A DNA stretch of 64,000 nucleotides from Flavobacteriaceae bacterium UBA5534 (GCA_002426015.1 DINS01000004.1:200553-264552); one strand, 5' to 3'. Positions 9,252 to 18,723 are shown, counted from the first letter of the stretch. Made by a program: numbers and translations. The notes: a model not told the origin generated them from the letters alone.

Positions 9252-10562
9252 ATGAAGATATCAGTAATAGGAACAGGATACGTTGGTTTGGTTACTGGAA
9301 CGTGTTTGGCCGAAACAGGAAACGAAGTTCTTTGTATAGACATAAATGAGCACAAGGTAGCTCAAATGAAAAATGGAGAGGTTCCCATCTACGAACCTCA
9401 TTTAGATGTGCTTTTTGACCGAAATATTAAAGCTGGACGGTTAAAGTTTTCAACATCTCTACAAGAAGGATTGGATTTTGCGGAGATTATATTTCTTGCC
9501 CTGCCGACACCAGAAGATGAAGATGGTTCCGCCGACCTGTCCTATGTGTTGGGAGCGGCAAAAGAAATAGGCAAACTAATCAAAAGCTATAAAGTTATTG
9601 TTGACAAAAGTACGGTTCCGGTTGGTACTGCTGACAAAGTAAGAGAAACCATCGCAAAAGAAACCAATATAGATTTTGATGTGGTATCCAACCCAGAGTT
9701 TTTGAGAGAAGGTTTTGCGGTTGACGATTTCTTAAAACCCGAACGCATTATCATTGGTTCAAGCTCTGAAAGAGCTTCACGACTTATGGAGAAATTATAC
9801 AAGCCATTTGTAAGATCGGGTAACCCTATTATTTTTATGGACGAAAGGTCTGCTGAACTAACCAAATATGCTGCAAATTCATTTTTGGCAACAAAAATCA
9901 CTTTTATGAACGAAATCGCCAACTTCTGTGAATTGGTTGGGGCTGATGTTGATAAAGTTAGAGCTGGCATGGGAACCGACTCTCGTATAGGTAAACGATT
10001 TCTATTTCCAGGGATAGGTTATGGAGGCTCATGTTTTCCTAAAGATGTCAAGGCACTTCACAAATCCGGAAAGGATCTAGGCTATAAATTTGACATATTA
10101 GAGTCTGTTATAAAAGTAAATGACATACAAAAGAAAATTCTAATTCCTCGCATTGAATCATATTTTGATAACGATTTAAAAGGGAAAACATTTGGCATTT
10201 GGGGACTGGCATTTAAGCCAGAAACTGACGATATACGCGAGGCGCCTGCTTTATATATGATAGACGAATTACTTAAAAGCGGAGCAACTTTGAAAGTTTT
10301 TGATCCTGAAGCAATGGAAAACGTGAGGCAAAAATATAAAGACCAACTTATTTACAGTTCAAATATGTATGATGCAGTAAATTCAGTCGATGCCTTAATT
10401 ATTTGCACAGAATGGAGTATATTTAGGACACCTAATTTCTCGTTGCTCAAAGAGAGCATGAATGAAGCTGTAATATTTGATGGAAGAAACCTTTATGATA
10501 TTGAGGATATCGAAAGAGAAGGGTTTTATTATAGTTCAATAGGTAGAAAAGTTGCTAATTGA
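9252..10562 (+). CDS. ugd: UDP-glucose 6-dehydrogenase
   Basis: 436 residues, the usual length for the UDP-glucose/GDP-mannose dehydrogenase family. The NAD site is GTGYVG near the N-terminus. The catalytic cysteine is C261 in GYGGSCFPKD. PEFLREG and KYAANSFLATKITFMNE are conserved family stretches. It oxidises UDP-glucose twice to UDP-glucuronate in the cytoplasm, using NAD. The next gene encodes the UDP-glucuronate decarboxylase and overlaps it by one base (TGATG), so the pair makes UDP-xylose. A -7 box lies 23 bp upstream. Confidence 0.93.
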   Translation: MKISVIGTGYVGLVTGTCLAETGNEVLCIDINEHKVAQMKNGEVPIYEPHLDVLFDRNIKAGRLKFSTSLQEGLDFAEIIFLALPTPEDEDGSADLSYVLGAAKEIGKLIKSYKVIVDKSTVPVGTADKVRETIAKETNIDFDVVSNPEFLREGFAVDDFLKPERIIIGSSSERASRLMEKLYKPFVRSGNPIIFMDERSAELTKYAANSFLATKITFMNEIANFCELVGADVDKVRAGMGTDSRIGKRFLFPGIGYGGSCFPKDVKALHKSGKDLGYKFDILESVIKVNDIQKKILIPRIESYFDNDLKGKTFGIWGLAFKPETDDIREAPALYMIDELLKSGATLKVFDPEAMENVRQKYKDQLIYSSNMYDAVNSVDALIICTEWSIFRTPNFSLLKESMNEAVIFDGRNLYDIEDIEREGFYYSSIGRKVAN

Positions 10563-11551
10563 TGTCAAAGAAAATTTTAATAACTGGAGCGGCTGGTTTT
10601 TTAGGGTCGCATTTGTGTGATCGTTTTATCAACGAAGGGTTTTCGGTCATTGGCATGGATAATTTTATAACAGGTGACGAAAAAAACATACATCATTTGT
10701 TAGATCATGTAAATTTTCAGTTTATAAAGCATGACGTTACAGAGTTTGTCAAAATAGATGGTTCATTAGATTACATTCTACATTTTGCTTCACCTGCAAG
10801 CCCAATAGATTATTTAAAAATACCAATACAAACATTAAAAGTGGGTTCGCTTGGGACACATAATTTGTTAGGTTTAGCAAAAGCAAAAAAAGCAAGGATT
10901 TTAATCGCTTCTACGTCTGAAGTATATGGAGATCCATTGGTACACCCTCAAACGGAAGATTACTACGGTAATGTCAATACCATTGGTCCAAGGGGTGTTT
11001 ATGACGAAGCCAAACGTTTTCAGGAATCAATCACAATGGCGTACCATCGTTTCCATGGATTAGAAACACGCATTGTTCGTATTTTTAATACCTATGGGCC
11101 AAGAATGCGCCTTAACGATGGCAGAGTGATTCCTGCTTTTATGGGACAAGCCTTAAGAGGAGAAGATTTGACAGTTTTTGGAGATGGCTCACAAACACGA
11201 TCTTTCTGTTATGTGAACGACCAAGTTGAGGGTATTTTTAGATTATTATTTAGTGATTACTCGCATCCAGTTAACATTGGAAACCCTCATGAAATAACAA
11301 TTAAAGATTTTGCAGAAGAAATCATCAAATTGACAGGAACAAACCAAAAAATAATTTACAAAGATTTGCCAATCGACGATCCAATGCAACGACAACCCGA
11401 CATTAGTTTAGCTAAAAGATTGTTAGACTGGGAACCAAAAGTAGACAGAGCGGTTGGAATGAAAAAAACATTTGATTATTTCAAGAGTTTGTCTGAAGAA
11501 GAGCTCTACAAGAGCGAACATAAAGATTTTACTAACCATATAAAGTTGTAA
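10562..11551 (+). CDS. uxs: UDP-glucuronic acid decarboxylase (UDP-xylose synthase)
   Basis: A 329-residue short-chain dehydrogenase/reductase. The NAD loop is TGAAGFLGSHLCD, HFASPASP follows, and the catalytic pair is Y147/K151 in YDEAKRFQE, which is diagnostic for UDP-glucuronate decarboxylases. RIFNTYGPRM and GDGSQTRSFCYV are also typical. It converts UDP-glucuronate from the upstream Ugd to UDP-xylose. The start used here is the ATG overlapping the ugd stop; a TTG codon just upstream at 10559 is in frame but unneeded. Confidence 0.92.
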   Translation: MSKKILITGAAGFLGSHLCDRFINEGFSVIGMDNFITGDEKNIHHLLDHVNFQFIKHDVTEFVKIDGSLDYILHFASPASPIDYLKIPIQTLKVGSLGTHNLLGLAKAKKARILIASTSEVYGDPLVHPQTEDYYGNVNTIGPRGVYDEAKRFQESITMAYHRFHGLETRIVRIFNTYGPRMRLNDGRVIPAFMGQALRGEDLTVFGDGSQTRSFCYVNDQVEGIFRLLFSDYSHPVNIGNPHEITIKDFAEEIIKLTGTNQKIIYKDLPIDDPMQRQPDISLAKRLLDWEPKVDRAVGMKKTFDYFKSLSEEELYKSEHKDFTNHIKL

Positions 11552-11552
11552 G

Positions 11553-12911
11553 TTGAGCTTATTCAAACAAGGAAGATATTCGGGTTACTTAAGACCAATT
11601 TCATACTTAATCGATTTAAGTATCATAAATGGGTTGGCCATTTTTTATTTCTTTAAAGATATTGAACCTATTGTTTTTATGGTATTTATATCTTCTTCAT
11701 GGATAGTATTGTCAATAAGCTCTAAATTTTATGAAGTTTACAGATATACAAGAGAGGTTACCATTTTTGCATTGTGTTTTCGGCAAATGGTACTTTTCAC
11801 TTTGATAGTTTTTGCTTTTTCAGGATATAATCACGATCTGGACATTTATCCAATTTCAATTTTCAAGTATGTTGCCCTAGTGTTTTTGGCGATTATTACT
11901 TTTAAGTTCGCATTGTATTATTTACTACAAAAGTATAGAACCTCATTTGGTGGAAACTATAGAAGAACAGTCATTTTTGGAGCTAACAAAAAAACGCATG
12001 CTTTAGAGCATTTTTTTAATCAAAATCCTGAATATGGGTATATTCACAAAGGCACATTTAATTTTAGGGAGAAAGATGATACATACCTAATGGATTGTTT
12101 TGACTTTGTTAAAAATGAGGGTATTGATGAAATTTACTGTTCAATTTCAGAACTAAATAATAGTCAGATCAGTGAAATTGTCGATTTTGCTGATAATAAT
12201 CTTAAAATATTAAAATTCTTACCCGACAATAAAGAAATTTATTCTAAAAAATTGAAGTATGAATATTACGACTATATTCCAATTCTGTCTGTCAGAAATA
12301 TTCCGTTGGAAGATTCGATTAATATGGTCATGAAACGCAGTTTTGATATTATGTTTTCTAGTTTAGTAATCATATTCATATTGTCATGGTTAACACCCTT
12401 AATCGCAATACTCATTAAAATTGAATCTAGAGGCCCAGTCTTTTTTAAACAATCTAGAAATGGGTTTAATTACAAGGAATTTGATTGTTACAAATTTAGA
12501 TCGATGACGCCTAATAAAGATGCGCATTTGTTTCAAGCGACGAGAGACGATCAACGAGTTACTAAAATCGGGAAGTTTATTCGCAAAACGAGCATTGATG
12601 AATTGCCACAATTTTTTAATGTGCTTTTTGGTGATATGTCTGTGGTTGGCCCAAGACCACATATGGTAAGTCACACCAATATGTATGCTAAAAAAGTAGA
12701 CAAATTTATGGTTCGTCATTTTGTCAAACCAGGCATCACGGGGTTAGCGCAAATAAGTGGCTTTAGAGGAGAAATAGAATCCGACAAAGATATTATTGGA
12801 CGTGTTAAATATGATATTTTCTATATTGAAAACTGGTCTTTGCTTTTAGACCTAAAAATCATTACCAAAACCTTTTTAAACGCCATTAAAGGTGAAGAAA
12901 AAGCGTATTAA
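11553..12911 (+). CDS. polyprenyl-phosphate sugar-1-phosphate transferase (WcaJ/WbaP type)
   Basis: 452 residues with several N-terminal membrane spans (about 10-130), a Rossmann-like CoA-binding middle and a C-terminal bacterial sugar transferase domain. That domain has VFFKQSRNGFNYKEFDCYKF, DELPQFFNVLFGDMSVVGPRP and VKPGITGLAQISG. The enzyme starts the repeat unit by moving a sugar-1-phosphate, often glucose, from UDP-sugar to undecaprenyl phosphate at the inner membrane. The start is a TTG two bases after the uxs stop, and the following residues match the family start. It converges with the GT4 gene, and the two overlap by 4 bp at their 3' ends. Confidence 0.9.
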   Translation: MSLFKQGRYSGYLRPISYLIDLSIINGLAIFYFFKDIEPIVFMVFISSSWIVLSISSKFYEVYRYTREVTIFALCFRQMVLFTLIVFAFSGYNHDLDIYPISIFKYVALVFLAIITFKFALYYLLQKYRTSFGGNYRRTVIFGANKKTHALEHFFNQNPEYGYIHKGTFNFREKDDTYLMDCFDFVKNEGIDEIYCSISELNNSQISEIVDFADNNLKILKFLPDNKEIYSKKLKYEYYDYIPILSVRNIPLEDSINMVMKRSFDIMFSSLVIIFILSWLTPLIAILIKIESRGPVFFKQSRNGFNYKEFDCYKFRSMTPNKDAHLFQATRDDQRVTKIGKFIRKTSIDELPQFFNVLFGDMSVVGPRPHMVSHTNMYAKKVDKFMVRHFVKPGITGLAQISGFRGEIESDKDIIGRVKYDIFYIENWSLLLDLKIITKTFLNAIKGEEKAY

Positions 12912-14071
12912 ATAATTTTCGCCAACCGCTCTAATTGAGCCTCAAAATCAAAATTAGCATCAGCTGTTTGTTTTATTTTTTCTTTAAAATTGATGTTTAA
13001 ATCATTTTTTTCAATCTTTAAAATAGTGGAGTTTAAGTTATCATAATCTCCAGCTTCAGCAATCCAACCCAATTTATTTTCCCTAACAATCATCTCACCT
13101 TCTCCACCACCAAAATAAAGTATAGGGAGCCCCAATTTGGCATATTCAAATATTTTTGATGGAACACTGCCATAAATCCTATTAAGTAGAGGAATAATGG
13201 CTATGTCGAATTGAGGAAGCACTTTATGGAGTTCATGTCTTGTTAGTTCACCATGATAAACAATTGGTAGCTCTGGATTGTTGATTATAAATGATTCAAT
13301 CTCAATTTGCTCTGCTCCAGAGCCATAAATATGTAGTTCTATATTTGAATAATCAAGTTCTTCACAAAGTTTTAAAACACCTTGTGCAACTCCCAATAAG
13401 CCAGCATAAACAATTCTAATTTTTCCTCCCAATGAGTGTTCTTTATGATTATTTGAATATTTGAAGTTTGGAAAGTTTCGATATAAATACGTATTTTTTT
13501 TTGGAAACAATGAATATACGTGAGTTAGGATTTCTTCACTTTGGCCCAAAATTAAATCTGCCTTTTTGTAATTGAAGCGTTCTATGTTTTCAAGTAATCT
13601 ATAACTAAAGTTTCTTTCGAAAGCACCCAGTTCTAATCCTGCAATTGGCCATAAATCGCTGACGTTCAAAATTATTTTTCGGTTTTTAGAACGCAAAAAC
13701 AACAAACATGTAAAGGCAACTATAAGTGGAGGCGATTGTACAATCACTTTTTTTGGAATTTTATTCCAAATAAAAAACCAAATTAAACTAAAGCTATAAG
13801 ACAACATTGCAATTAGGCGAAGTAATTTATTTTTGGAGTTGCTAGCATAAATCCATAAACGATGGATGGAAATATCGTTTTCAATGGATGTAACCTTAAC
13901 CCTTTTTTTATAGCCCTCAAACACTTTCCCAGTCGGATAATTTGGTAAAGGAGTCAAAACTGAAACATTAAATTTTTTCCTTTGAAGCCCTTCGGCTAAA
14001 TGAAAAATTCGGTTGGAGGCAGCGCCAATTTCTGGAGGAAAATAACTTGTTATGATAAGGATTTCATTCAA
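12908..14071 (-). CDS. glycosyltransferase family 4 protein
   Basis: 387 residues with the two-domain GT-B plan. The N-terminal domain begins ILIITSYFPPEIGAASNR, and the C-terminal donor domain contains GSVPSKIFEYAKLGLPILYF with the E-x7-E-like acid pair. A hydrophobic segment near residues 87-105 may touch the membrane. It is a retaining transferase that would add a sugar to the lipid-linked repeat in the cytoplasm; donor and acceptor are unknown. It is on the minus strand, one base after the CapK-like gene, so the two form an operon running against the main locus. Confidence 0.9.
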   Translation of the reverse strand: MNEILIITSYFPPEIGAASNRIFHLAEGLQRKKFNVSVLTPLPNYPTGKVFEGYKKRVKVTSIENDISIHRLWIYASNSKNKLLRLIAMLSYSFSLIWFFIWNKIPKKVIVQSPPLIVAFTCLLFLRSKNRKIILNVSDLWPIAGLELGAFERNFSYRLLENIERFNYKKADLILGQSEEILTHVYSLFPKKNTYLYRNFPNFKYSNNHKEHSLGGKIRIVYAGLLGVAQGVLKLCEELDYSNIELHIYGSGAEQIEIESFIINNPELPIVYHGELTRHELHKVLPQFDIAIIPLLNRIYGSVPSKIFEYAKLGLPILYFGGGEGEMIVRENKLGWIAEAGDYDNLNSTILKIEKNDLNINFKEKIKQTADANFDFEAQLERLAKII

Positions 14072-14072
14072 A

Positions 14073-15389
14073 CTACCGTGAATTTAATAATGATGAAAAC
14101 TGCTTCAATTTACCACTTTTTGAACGCTTTAAAACGGTTTGTCTTTCAAAAAGTATGACGAGTCCTTTTTCGAGATAATGTTCCATTTCTCTTGTTATTG
14201 TTTTGATTTTTTCATCCGATAGTTTATGTTCACTAACATAATAAATTTTAAATGTATCTATTTTTTGTTGTTCAATGACAAACTCTTTTACATTGCCATC
14301 GTCTTCAATGATGCTTTTCGTGATGTAATAAAATGTTAAACCGGCTGCTTTTTTCCCACTTGGCAATAAAGCAATGTCATTGGTTCGTCCGATTAATTTT
14401 TCTAGGATTGGTTTTTTCGTTGTACTTTTTTGGGAAAGTATGCCGATATCTCCAATATCGTATCGTATGAATGGATGTGCTTTATTGTAAAGTGAGGTGA
14501 TAACGACACGACCTTCCTTACCATATGGCAAAATAGTGTTGTTATCATCAAGAATTTCAACAAACAAGGTTTCGCTGTTTATTTGCCATTCATCATCTTT
14601 GTTTTGAAAGGCAATCAAATCCAATTCAGAAGCACCATATTCATTAATTACAGGAACCCCAAATTGTGTTTCCATTATCAGTTTGTCTTCGTCAAATAAC
14701 ATTTCGGATGTCACCACACATGCTCGTAGTGTTGGGCAAACTGTCGTCAGAACCAATTGTTTCCGCTCTAAAAACTTTGCAAACTGAACTATGGAACTTG
14801 TATAGCCATTAAGGTATTCAAATGACGTGCGTTTGAATTTTTTTAAGTGATTTTCAAAAGCTTTATCGCTTAAATCAAATACCGAAAACCGAAAACGATT
14901 GCTTAAGGCATCTTTAAATCGCTCTTTATAATAGCCTTTGGCATCCAATGGAATTCCATAAAACCGTGCTTGTTTTGAGGTGTTAAAATCGAGATTGAAC
15001 CACCCAAATCGATTTTGAATAATAGCCCAGGTCAATGCGTGACAAAATTTGTCCTTTGCAAAAATAAAAGGATCACCAGCCGAACCAGAGGTTTTGTTAA
15101 CATATACATTTTTTCTAGAGAAATCTCGAGAAAGCCGCTCGATTAGAGGTTGTTGCAAATGGCGCTTGGTCATCACTGGCACAGTATCCCAATCGTTTGG
15201 GTTGGCATACTTTGCTAATAGTTTATAATTTGGGTTATGCTCTAAATGATAATTGACTATGTGTTTCTTTTGGTCTTCAACATAAACTTCAAACTCCCTT
15301 TCGTTTTTTCCCTGAATGGTTTCCAAAAGTGATTTAGCCTTCTTTATAGGAAAGCCGTTAAGATGTAACGAAAGGTCGAATAGTTTCAA
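14073..15389 (-). CDS. CapK/PaaK-like adenylate-forming enzyme
   Basis: A full-length 438-residue relative of CapK and phenylacetate-CoA ligase. Motifs seen are KTSGSAGDPFIF (phosphate loop), NEYGASELD (the YGxxE-like element), RYDIGDIG and LIGRTND. It has no thiolation domain and no membrane span. It should activate a small carboxylic acid with ATP; substrate and acceptor are unknown, but a capsule-decorating role is the common inference. It is the first gene of a two-gene minus-strand unit with the GT4 gene. It is diverged from the partial CapK-like gene at the left edge, so the locus carries two such enzymes. Confidence 0.88.
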   Translation of the reverse strand: MKLFDLSLHLNGFPIKKAKSLLETIQGKNEREFEVYVEDQKKHIVNYHLEHNPNYKLLAKYANPNDWDTVPVMTKRHLQQPLIERLSRDFSRKNVYVNKTSGSAGDPFIFAKDKFCHALTWAIIQNRFGWFNLDFNTSKQARFYGIPLDAKGYYKERFKDALSNRFRFSVFDLSDKAFENHLKKFKRTSFEYLNGYTSSIVQFAKFLERKQLVLTTVCPTLRACVVTSEMLFDEDKLIMETQFGVPVINEYGASELDLIAFQNKDDEWQINSETLFVEILDDNNTILPYGKEGRVVITSLYNKAHPFIRYDIGDIGILSQKSTTKKPILEKLIGRTNDIALLPSGKKAAGLTFYYITKSIIEDDGNVKEFVIEQQKIDTFKIYYVSEHKLSDEKIKTITREMEHYLEKGLVILFERQTVLKRSKSGKLKQFSSLLNSR

Positions 15390-15460
15390 AAGAAGATGGA
15401 TTATTTTGTAAAGGAAATAAAAAAAATCGTGTCTCGCCCTTTCAGAAGATGCAAAAACTT

Positions 15461-15468
15461 TATTTTTG
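15461..15468 (+). promoter_or_regulatory. candidate -7 promoter element for purD (TATTTTTG)
   Basis: TATTTTTG matches TAnnTTTG and lies 17 bp before the purD ATG in the divergent gap with the CapK-like gene. No convincing -33 TTTG was found at the normal distance. Confidence 0.45.
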
Positions 15469-15485
15469 TATCAAACAACACACAC

Positions 15486-16757
15486 ATGACCATTTTAATA
15501 CTCGGTTCGGGCGGAAGAGAACACGCATTCGCTTGGAAAATTGCCCAAAGTCCTTTAAGTAATTCATTATTTGTAGCTCCAGGAAATTCTGGAACAGCTC
15601 AAATTGCTAAAAACGTGGACATTAAATTGGACGATTTTAATGCCATCAAAAATCTAGTGATTTCAAAAGGGATTCAAATGGTCGTTGTTGGGCCTGAAGA
15701 CCCATTGGTTCAAGGCATCCATGATTTCTTTTTGAAAGACGAGCAGTTAAAACACGTTGCAGTGATTGGCCCTCAAAAAGCCGCAGCACAGTTAGAAGGT
15801 AGTAAGGAGTTTGCTAAACAATTTTTATTTCGACACAATATACCAACAGCAGCGTATCAAAGTTTCAATAAGAACAATGTTGAAGAGGGTTACAAGTTTT
15901 TAGAGACGTTAAAACCTCCTTATGTATTAAAAGCTGATGGATTGGCTGCTGGGAAAGGCGTTTTGATCTTAAATGATTTAAACGAAGCCAAGGCCGAGCT
16001 AAAAAGCATGTTGGTCGATGCCAAGTTTGGTTCTGCAAGCAGTAAAGTGGTCATCGAAGAGTTTTTGGATGGTATTGAGTTGAGTTGTTTTGTACTGACA
16101 GATGGCTTGCATTATAAAATTCTTCCAACAGCAAAAGATTACAAACGTATTGGAGAAGGTGACACAGGATTGAATACTGGTGGAATGGGAGCAGTGTCTC
16201 CTGTCCCTTTCGCAACAGACACTTTTCTCTCTAAAATTGAAGAGCAAATTGTCAAGCCAACGATTGAAGGGCTTCAAAAAGATAATCTGCCATATAAAGG
16301 TTTTATATTTATTGGATTGATTAAGGTTGGTGACGAACCAAAAGTTATAGAGTACAATGTCAGAATGGGAGACCCAGAAACAGAAGTGGTGCTGCCAAGA
16401 TTAAAAACGGATATCATCAAAGTATTTAAGGCTATTGCAAATCAAACCTTACATAAGATTGACATTGAAATCGATGAACGATCTGCCACTACTGTCATGC
16501 TCGTGTCTGGAGGATATCCAGAAGCTTATGAAAAAGGGAAAGAGATTACAGGACTGGAAAACATTAGTGGTTCTATCCCGTTTCACGCTGGAGCAGTTCT
16601 TAAAGAAGGAAAAATTGTGACCTCTGGAGGTCGTGTCATGGCCATCACTTCGTATGGCAATACATACCAAGAGGCCATAAAAAAATCTTATCAAAATATA
16701 GAAAGACTACATTTTGATAAGATGAATTATCGTAAAGATATTGGTTTCGATTTATAA
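15486..16757 (+). CDS. purD: phosphoribosylamine--glycine ligase (GAR synthetase)
   Basis: 423 residues, the normal length of PurD. It begins MTILILGSGGREHAFAWK, the family's characteristic N-terminus, followed by APGNSGTA, VVGPEDPL and an ATP-grasp domain (KADGLAAGKGV, EEFLDGIELS, NTGGMGAVSP, EYNVRMGDPE). It joins glycine to 5-phosphoribosylamine with ATP in purine synthesis. The frame is open 90 bases further upstream, to 15396, but that extension does not match the family and contains the promoter-like box, so the ATG at 15486 is preferred. Confidence 0.96.
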   Translation: MTILILGSGGREHAFAWKIAQSPLSNSLFVAPGNSGTAQIAKNVDIKLDDFNAIKNLVISKGIQMVVVGPEDPLVQGIHDFFLKDEQLKHVAVIGPQKAAAQLEGSKEFAKQFLFRHNIPTAAYQSFNKNNVEEGYKFLETLKPPYVLKADGLAAGKGVLILNDLNEAKAELKSMLVDAKFGSASSKVVIEEFLDGIELSCFVLTDGLHYKILPTAKDYKRIGEGDTGLNTGGMGAVSPVPFATDTFLSKIEEQIVKPTIEGLQKDNLPYKGFIFIGLIKVGDEPKVIEYNVRMGDPETEVVLPRLKTDIIKVFKAIANQTLHKIDIEIDERSATTVMLVSGGYPEAYEKGKEITGLENISGSIPFHAGAVLKEGKIVTSGGRVMAITSYGNTYQEAIKKSYQNIERLHFDKMNYRKDIGFDL

Positions 16758-16979
16758 ATACGAATGAGAGGTGATGCTCTTGTCCTCTTCGTTATTGTCA
16801 TTATAAGATTTAAGTTGTAGCATCCAATAAACGAAAGCCACAATGCCAATAACGATAAAAAGCCAAGAAAAAATGTTAGCCAACCACCAATTGCTCAATT
16901 CTAAATGACGCAAAGCATCATAAGGCGCAAATAACACGTCAACGAACAAATCTTGTATAGCGTAAAAGAAATCTTTCAT
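16752..16979 (-). CDS. small DUF6341-type membrane protein
   Basis: 75 residues. It begins MKDFFYAIQDLFVDVLFAPYD, has one strong membrane span (about 33-53) and an acidic tail. I recognise the wording as a short flavobacterial family of unknown function (DUF6341) usually found near upp and DUF6427 genes, as here. The 3' end overlaps purD by 6 bp in the convergent direction. Function is unknown; a small inner-membrane protein is the limit of what the sequence supports. Confidence 0.7.
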   Translation of the reverse strand: MKDFFYAIQDLFVDVLFAPYDALRHLELSNWWLANIFSWLFIVIGIVAFVYWMLQLKSYNDNNEEDKSITSHSYL

Positions 16980-17002
16980 AGTATAATTATATATTTACCC
17001 TG

Positions 17003-17010
17003 CAAAATTA
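17003..17010 (-). promoter_or_regulatory. candidate -7 element for the DUF6341 gene (TAATTTTG)
   Basis: Read on the minus strand this is TAATTTTG, a match to TAnnTTTG, 23 bp before the start codon at 16979. No -33 partner is evident. Confidence 0.4.
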
Positions 17011-17096
17011 CATATTTTTTATTTTAAATATTAAAAAGATTAATAGTAATTTCCTCAAGGGTTTTGATGGACAAGACAATTAGTTAAAATAAGCAC

Positions 17097-18020
17097 ATGA
17101 TTTCAAGTTTTTTTAGTAAAACCAAACCAATACATTTAGTTGTAGTCAGCATTCTACTGCTCGTGGTGTTTGTTGTGGCTAAAATTTTTACGATTCATGA
17201 ACCTTTGAGCCTCGAGTTATTTGGAAAACAAAGTGCCTTTTTTATCATTGTTTGGCTGTCGCTATTCACACTCGATTTTTTTGTAAGCAAAAACAATCTG
17301 ACCAAAAAGAACAGCTATAAAATATTGATGTTTGCCCTGTTTATTGCAGTACTGCCAGAAAGTATTCTGAATTCAAGATTATTGCTGTCCAATTTTTTTG
17401 TGTTATTGGCTTTGCGACGTATTATAAGTTTGAGATCTCAAAAAGAAATCAAGAAAAAATTGTTTGATGCAGCATTTTGGGTAAGCATAGCGAGCTTACT
17501 TCATTTTTGGGCCTCGCTATTTTTCTTGCTCATTTTTGCTGCAATGATTTTATATTCAATTAGAAGCATCAAGAATTGGATTGTCCCTTTTGTTGGCGTG
17601 CTAACGGTTGCTATTATAACCACGTCCTTGATGATGGTCTTTAATATCGACTATCAAAATTATGCAAGCGAACTTATTGGTTACAGTTTTGATTTTACCC
17701 AACTCAATTCGGTACGCATTATTATGGCGACCACTATTTTAATATCGTATGGTACTTGGGCTTCTTTCTTTTTCATCAAACATATTAAAAACAAATCTAA
17801 AAGTTACCGACCTTCTTTTGTGTTAATCATCATAACATCAATTCTTGCATTGATGATTATTGTAGTTTCCCAAAACAAAACAGGTAGCGAATTTATATTT
17901 CTTTTTGCGCCATTATCTATTATAATGACCAATTATTTAGAAGTTACCGAAGAAAAATGGTTTAAGGAAATATTGATTTGGGTGTTGATTTTGATTCCTT
18001 TGGTGTCGTTAATGCTGTAA
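17097..18020 (+). CDS. DUF6427-type polytopic membrane protein
   Basis: 307 residues with about eight membrane spans over the whole length (for example 13-30, 44-60, 75-110, 125-150, 160-182, 205-225, 240-260, 290-306). The start MISSFFSKTKPIHLV and overall layout match a flavobacterial family labelled DUF6427. No catalytic motif was found. It ends convergently with upp, overlapping by 12 bp. The repeated neighbourhood with upp and DUF6341 in Flavobacteriia suggests shared history more than a proven function. Confidence 0.75.
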   Translation: MISSFFSKTKPIHLVVVSILLLVVFVVAKIFTIHEPLSLELFGKQSAFFIIVWLSLFTLDFFVSKNNLTKKNSYKILMFALFIAVLPESILNSRLLLSNFFVLLALRRIISLRSQKEIKKKLFDAAFWVSIASLLHFWASLFFLLIFAAMILYSIRSIKNWIVPFVGVLTVAIITTSLMMVFNIDYQNYASELIGYSFDFTQLNSVRIIMATTILISYGTWASFFFIKHIKNKSKSYRPSFVLIIITSILALMIIVVSQNKTGSEFIFLFAPLSIIMTNYLEVTEEKWFKEILIWVLILIPLVSLML

Positions 18021-18668
18021 TTTTTCTCCAAATGCCAAATCGCCCGCATCACCAAGACCAGGAATAATATAACCTTTGTCATTAAGCTGCTCATCGACTG
18101 TTGCAATCCACAAATGTGTATCCGATTTAAAATGCTTTTTTATATAATCGACACCATTTTGGGCACCAATAACACTGACCAGATGAATTTCTTTAGGTGT
18201 GCCAAACGGTTTTAAAGCCTCAAAAGTCGCTACCATCGATTGGCCAGTCGCCAGCATTGGGTCTGCCAAGATAAGTGTCTTGCCCTCAAGACTTGGGCAT
18301 GCCAAATATTCAACGATAATCTCAAAACTTTCAGGTTTCTTTTGATGTTGTCTATAAGCCGAAATGAAAGCGTTTTGGGCATCATCAAAATAGTTAAGCA
18401 ATCCATGATGTAACGGTACACCAGCTCTTAAAATTGAGCATAACACGATATCGTTTTTTGGCAAAGCAATATCGCAACTCCCTAACGGAGTTGTAATTGT
18501 TGATGTTTTATAGTTAAGTGTTTTGCTCAATTCATAGCCAAGAATTTCACCTATACGTTCTATATTTCTTCTAAAGCGCATTCGGTCTTTTTGAATATTG
18601 ATATCGCGCATTTCGGAAATAAAAGTGTTCAAGATTGAATTTTCTTCTGATAAATTATGAATGTGCAT
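18009..18668 (-). CDS. upp: uracil phosphoribosyltransferase
   Basis: 219 residues of the type I phosphoribosyltransferase fold. LCSILRAGVPLHHG binds the pyrophosphate side, ILADPMLATGQSM is the PRPP-binding loop (DPMLATG), and the C-terminal GLGDAGDLAFGE is the uracil-binding signature of Upp. It makes UMP from uracil and PRPP for pyrimidine salvage in the cytoplasm. It converges with the DUF6427 gene and diverges from the DUF4254 gene across 75 bp. Confidence 0.95.
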   Translation of the reverse strand: MHIHNLSEENSILNTFISEMRDINIQKDRMRFRRNIERIGEILGYELSKTLNYKTSTITTPLGSCDIALPKNDIVLCSILRAGVPLHHGLLNYFDDAQNAFISAYRQHQKKPESFEIIVEYLACPSLEGKTLILADPMLATGQSMVATFEALKPFGTPKEIHLVSVIGAQNGVDYIKKHFKSDTHLWIATVDEQLNDKGYIIPGLGDAGDLAFGEKLQH

Positions 18669-18715
18669 AAGCCGTTTGATGAGGTTTGATGTGGTAAAGT
18701 TAATTAATTTAGGCT

Positions 18716-18723
18716 TATATTTG
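18716..18723 (+). promoter_or_regulatory. candidate -7 element (TATATTTG) before the DUF4254 gene
   Basis: TATATTTG fits TAnnTTTG and ends 20 bp before the ATG at 18744. A TTTG at 18685-18688 lies 27 bp upstream, longer than the usual spacing, so only the -7 part is convincing. Confidence 0.5.

Noticed and set aside
9587..9970. 127-codon minus-strand ORF inside ugd
   Set aside because: It is antisense to the conserved core of ugd; low-complexity composition and no family match.
15396..15485. 30-residue N-terminal extension of PurD
   Set aside because: PurD normally starts at the MTILILGSGGREH-like sequence. The extension holds the promoter-like box and lacks conservation in known PurD proteins.
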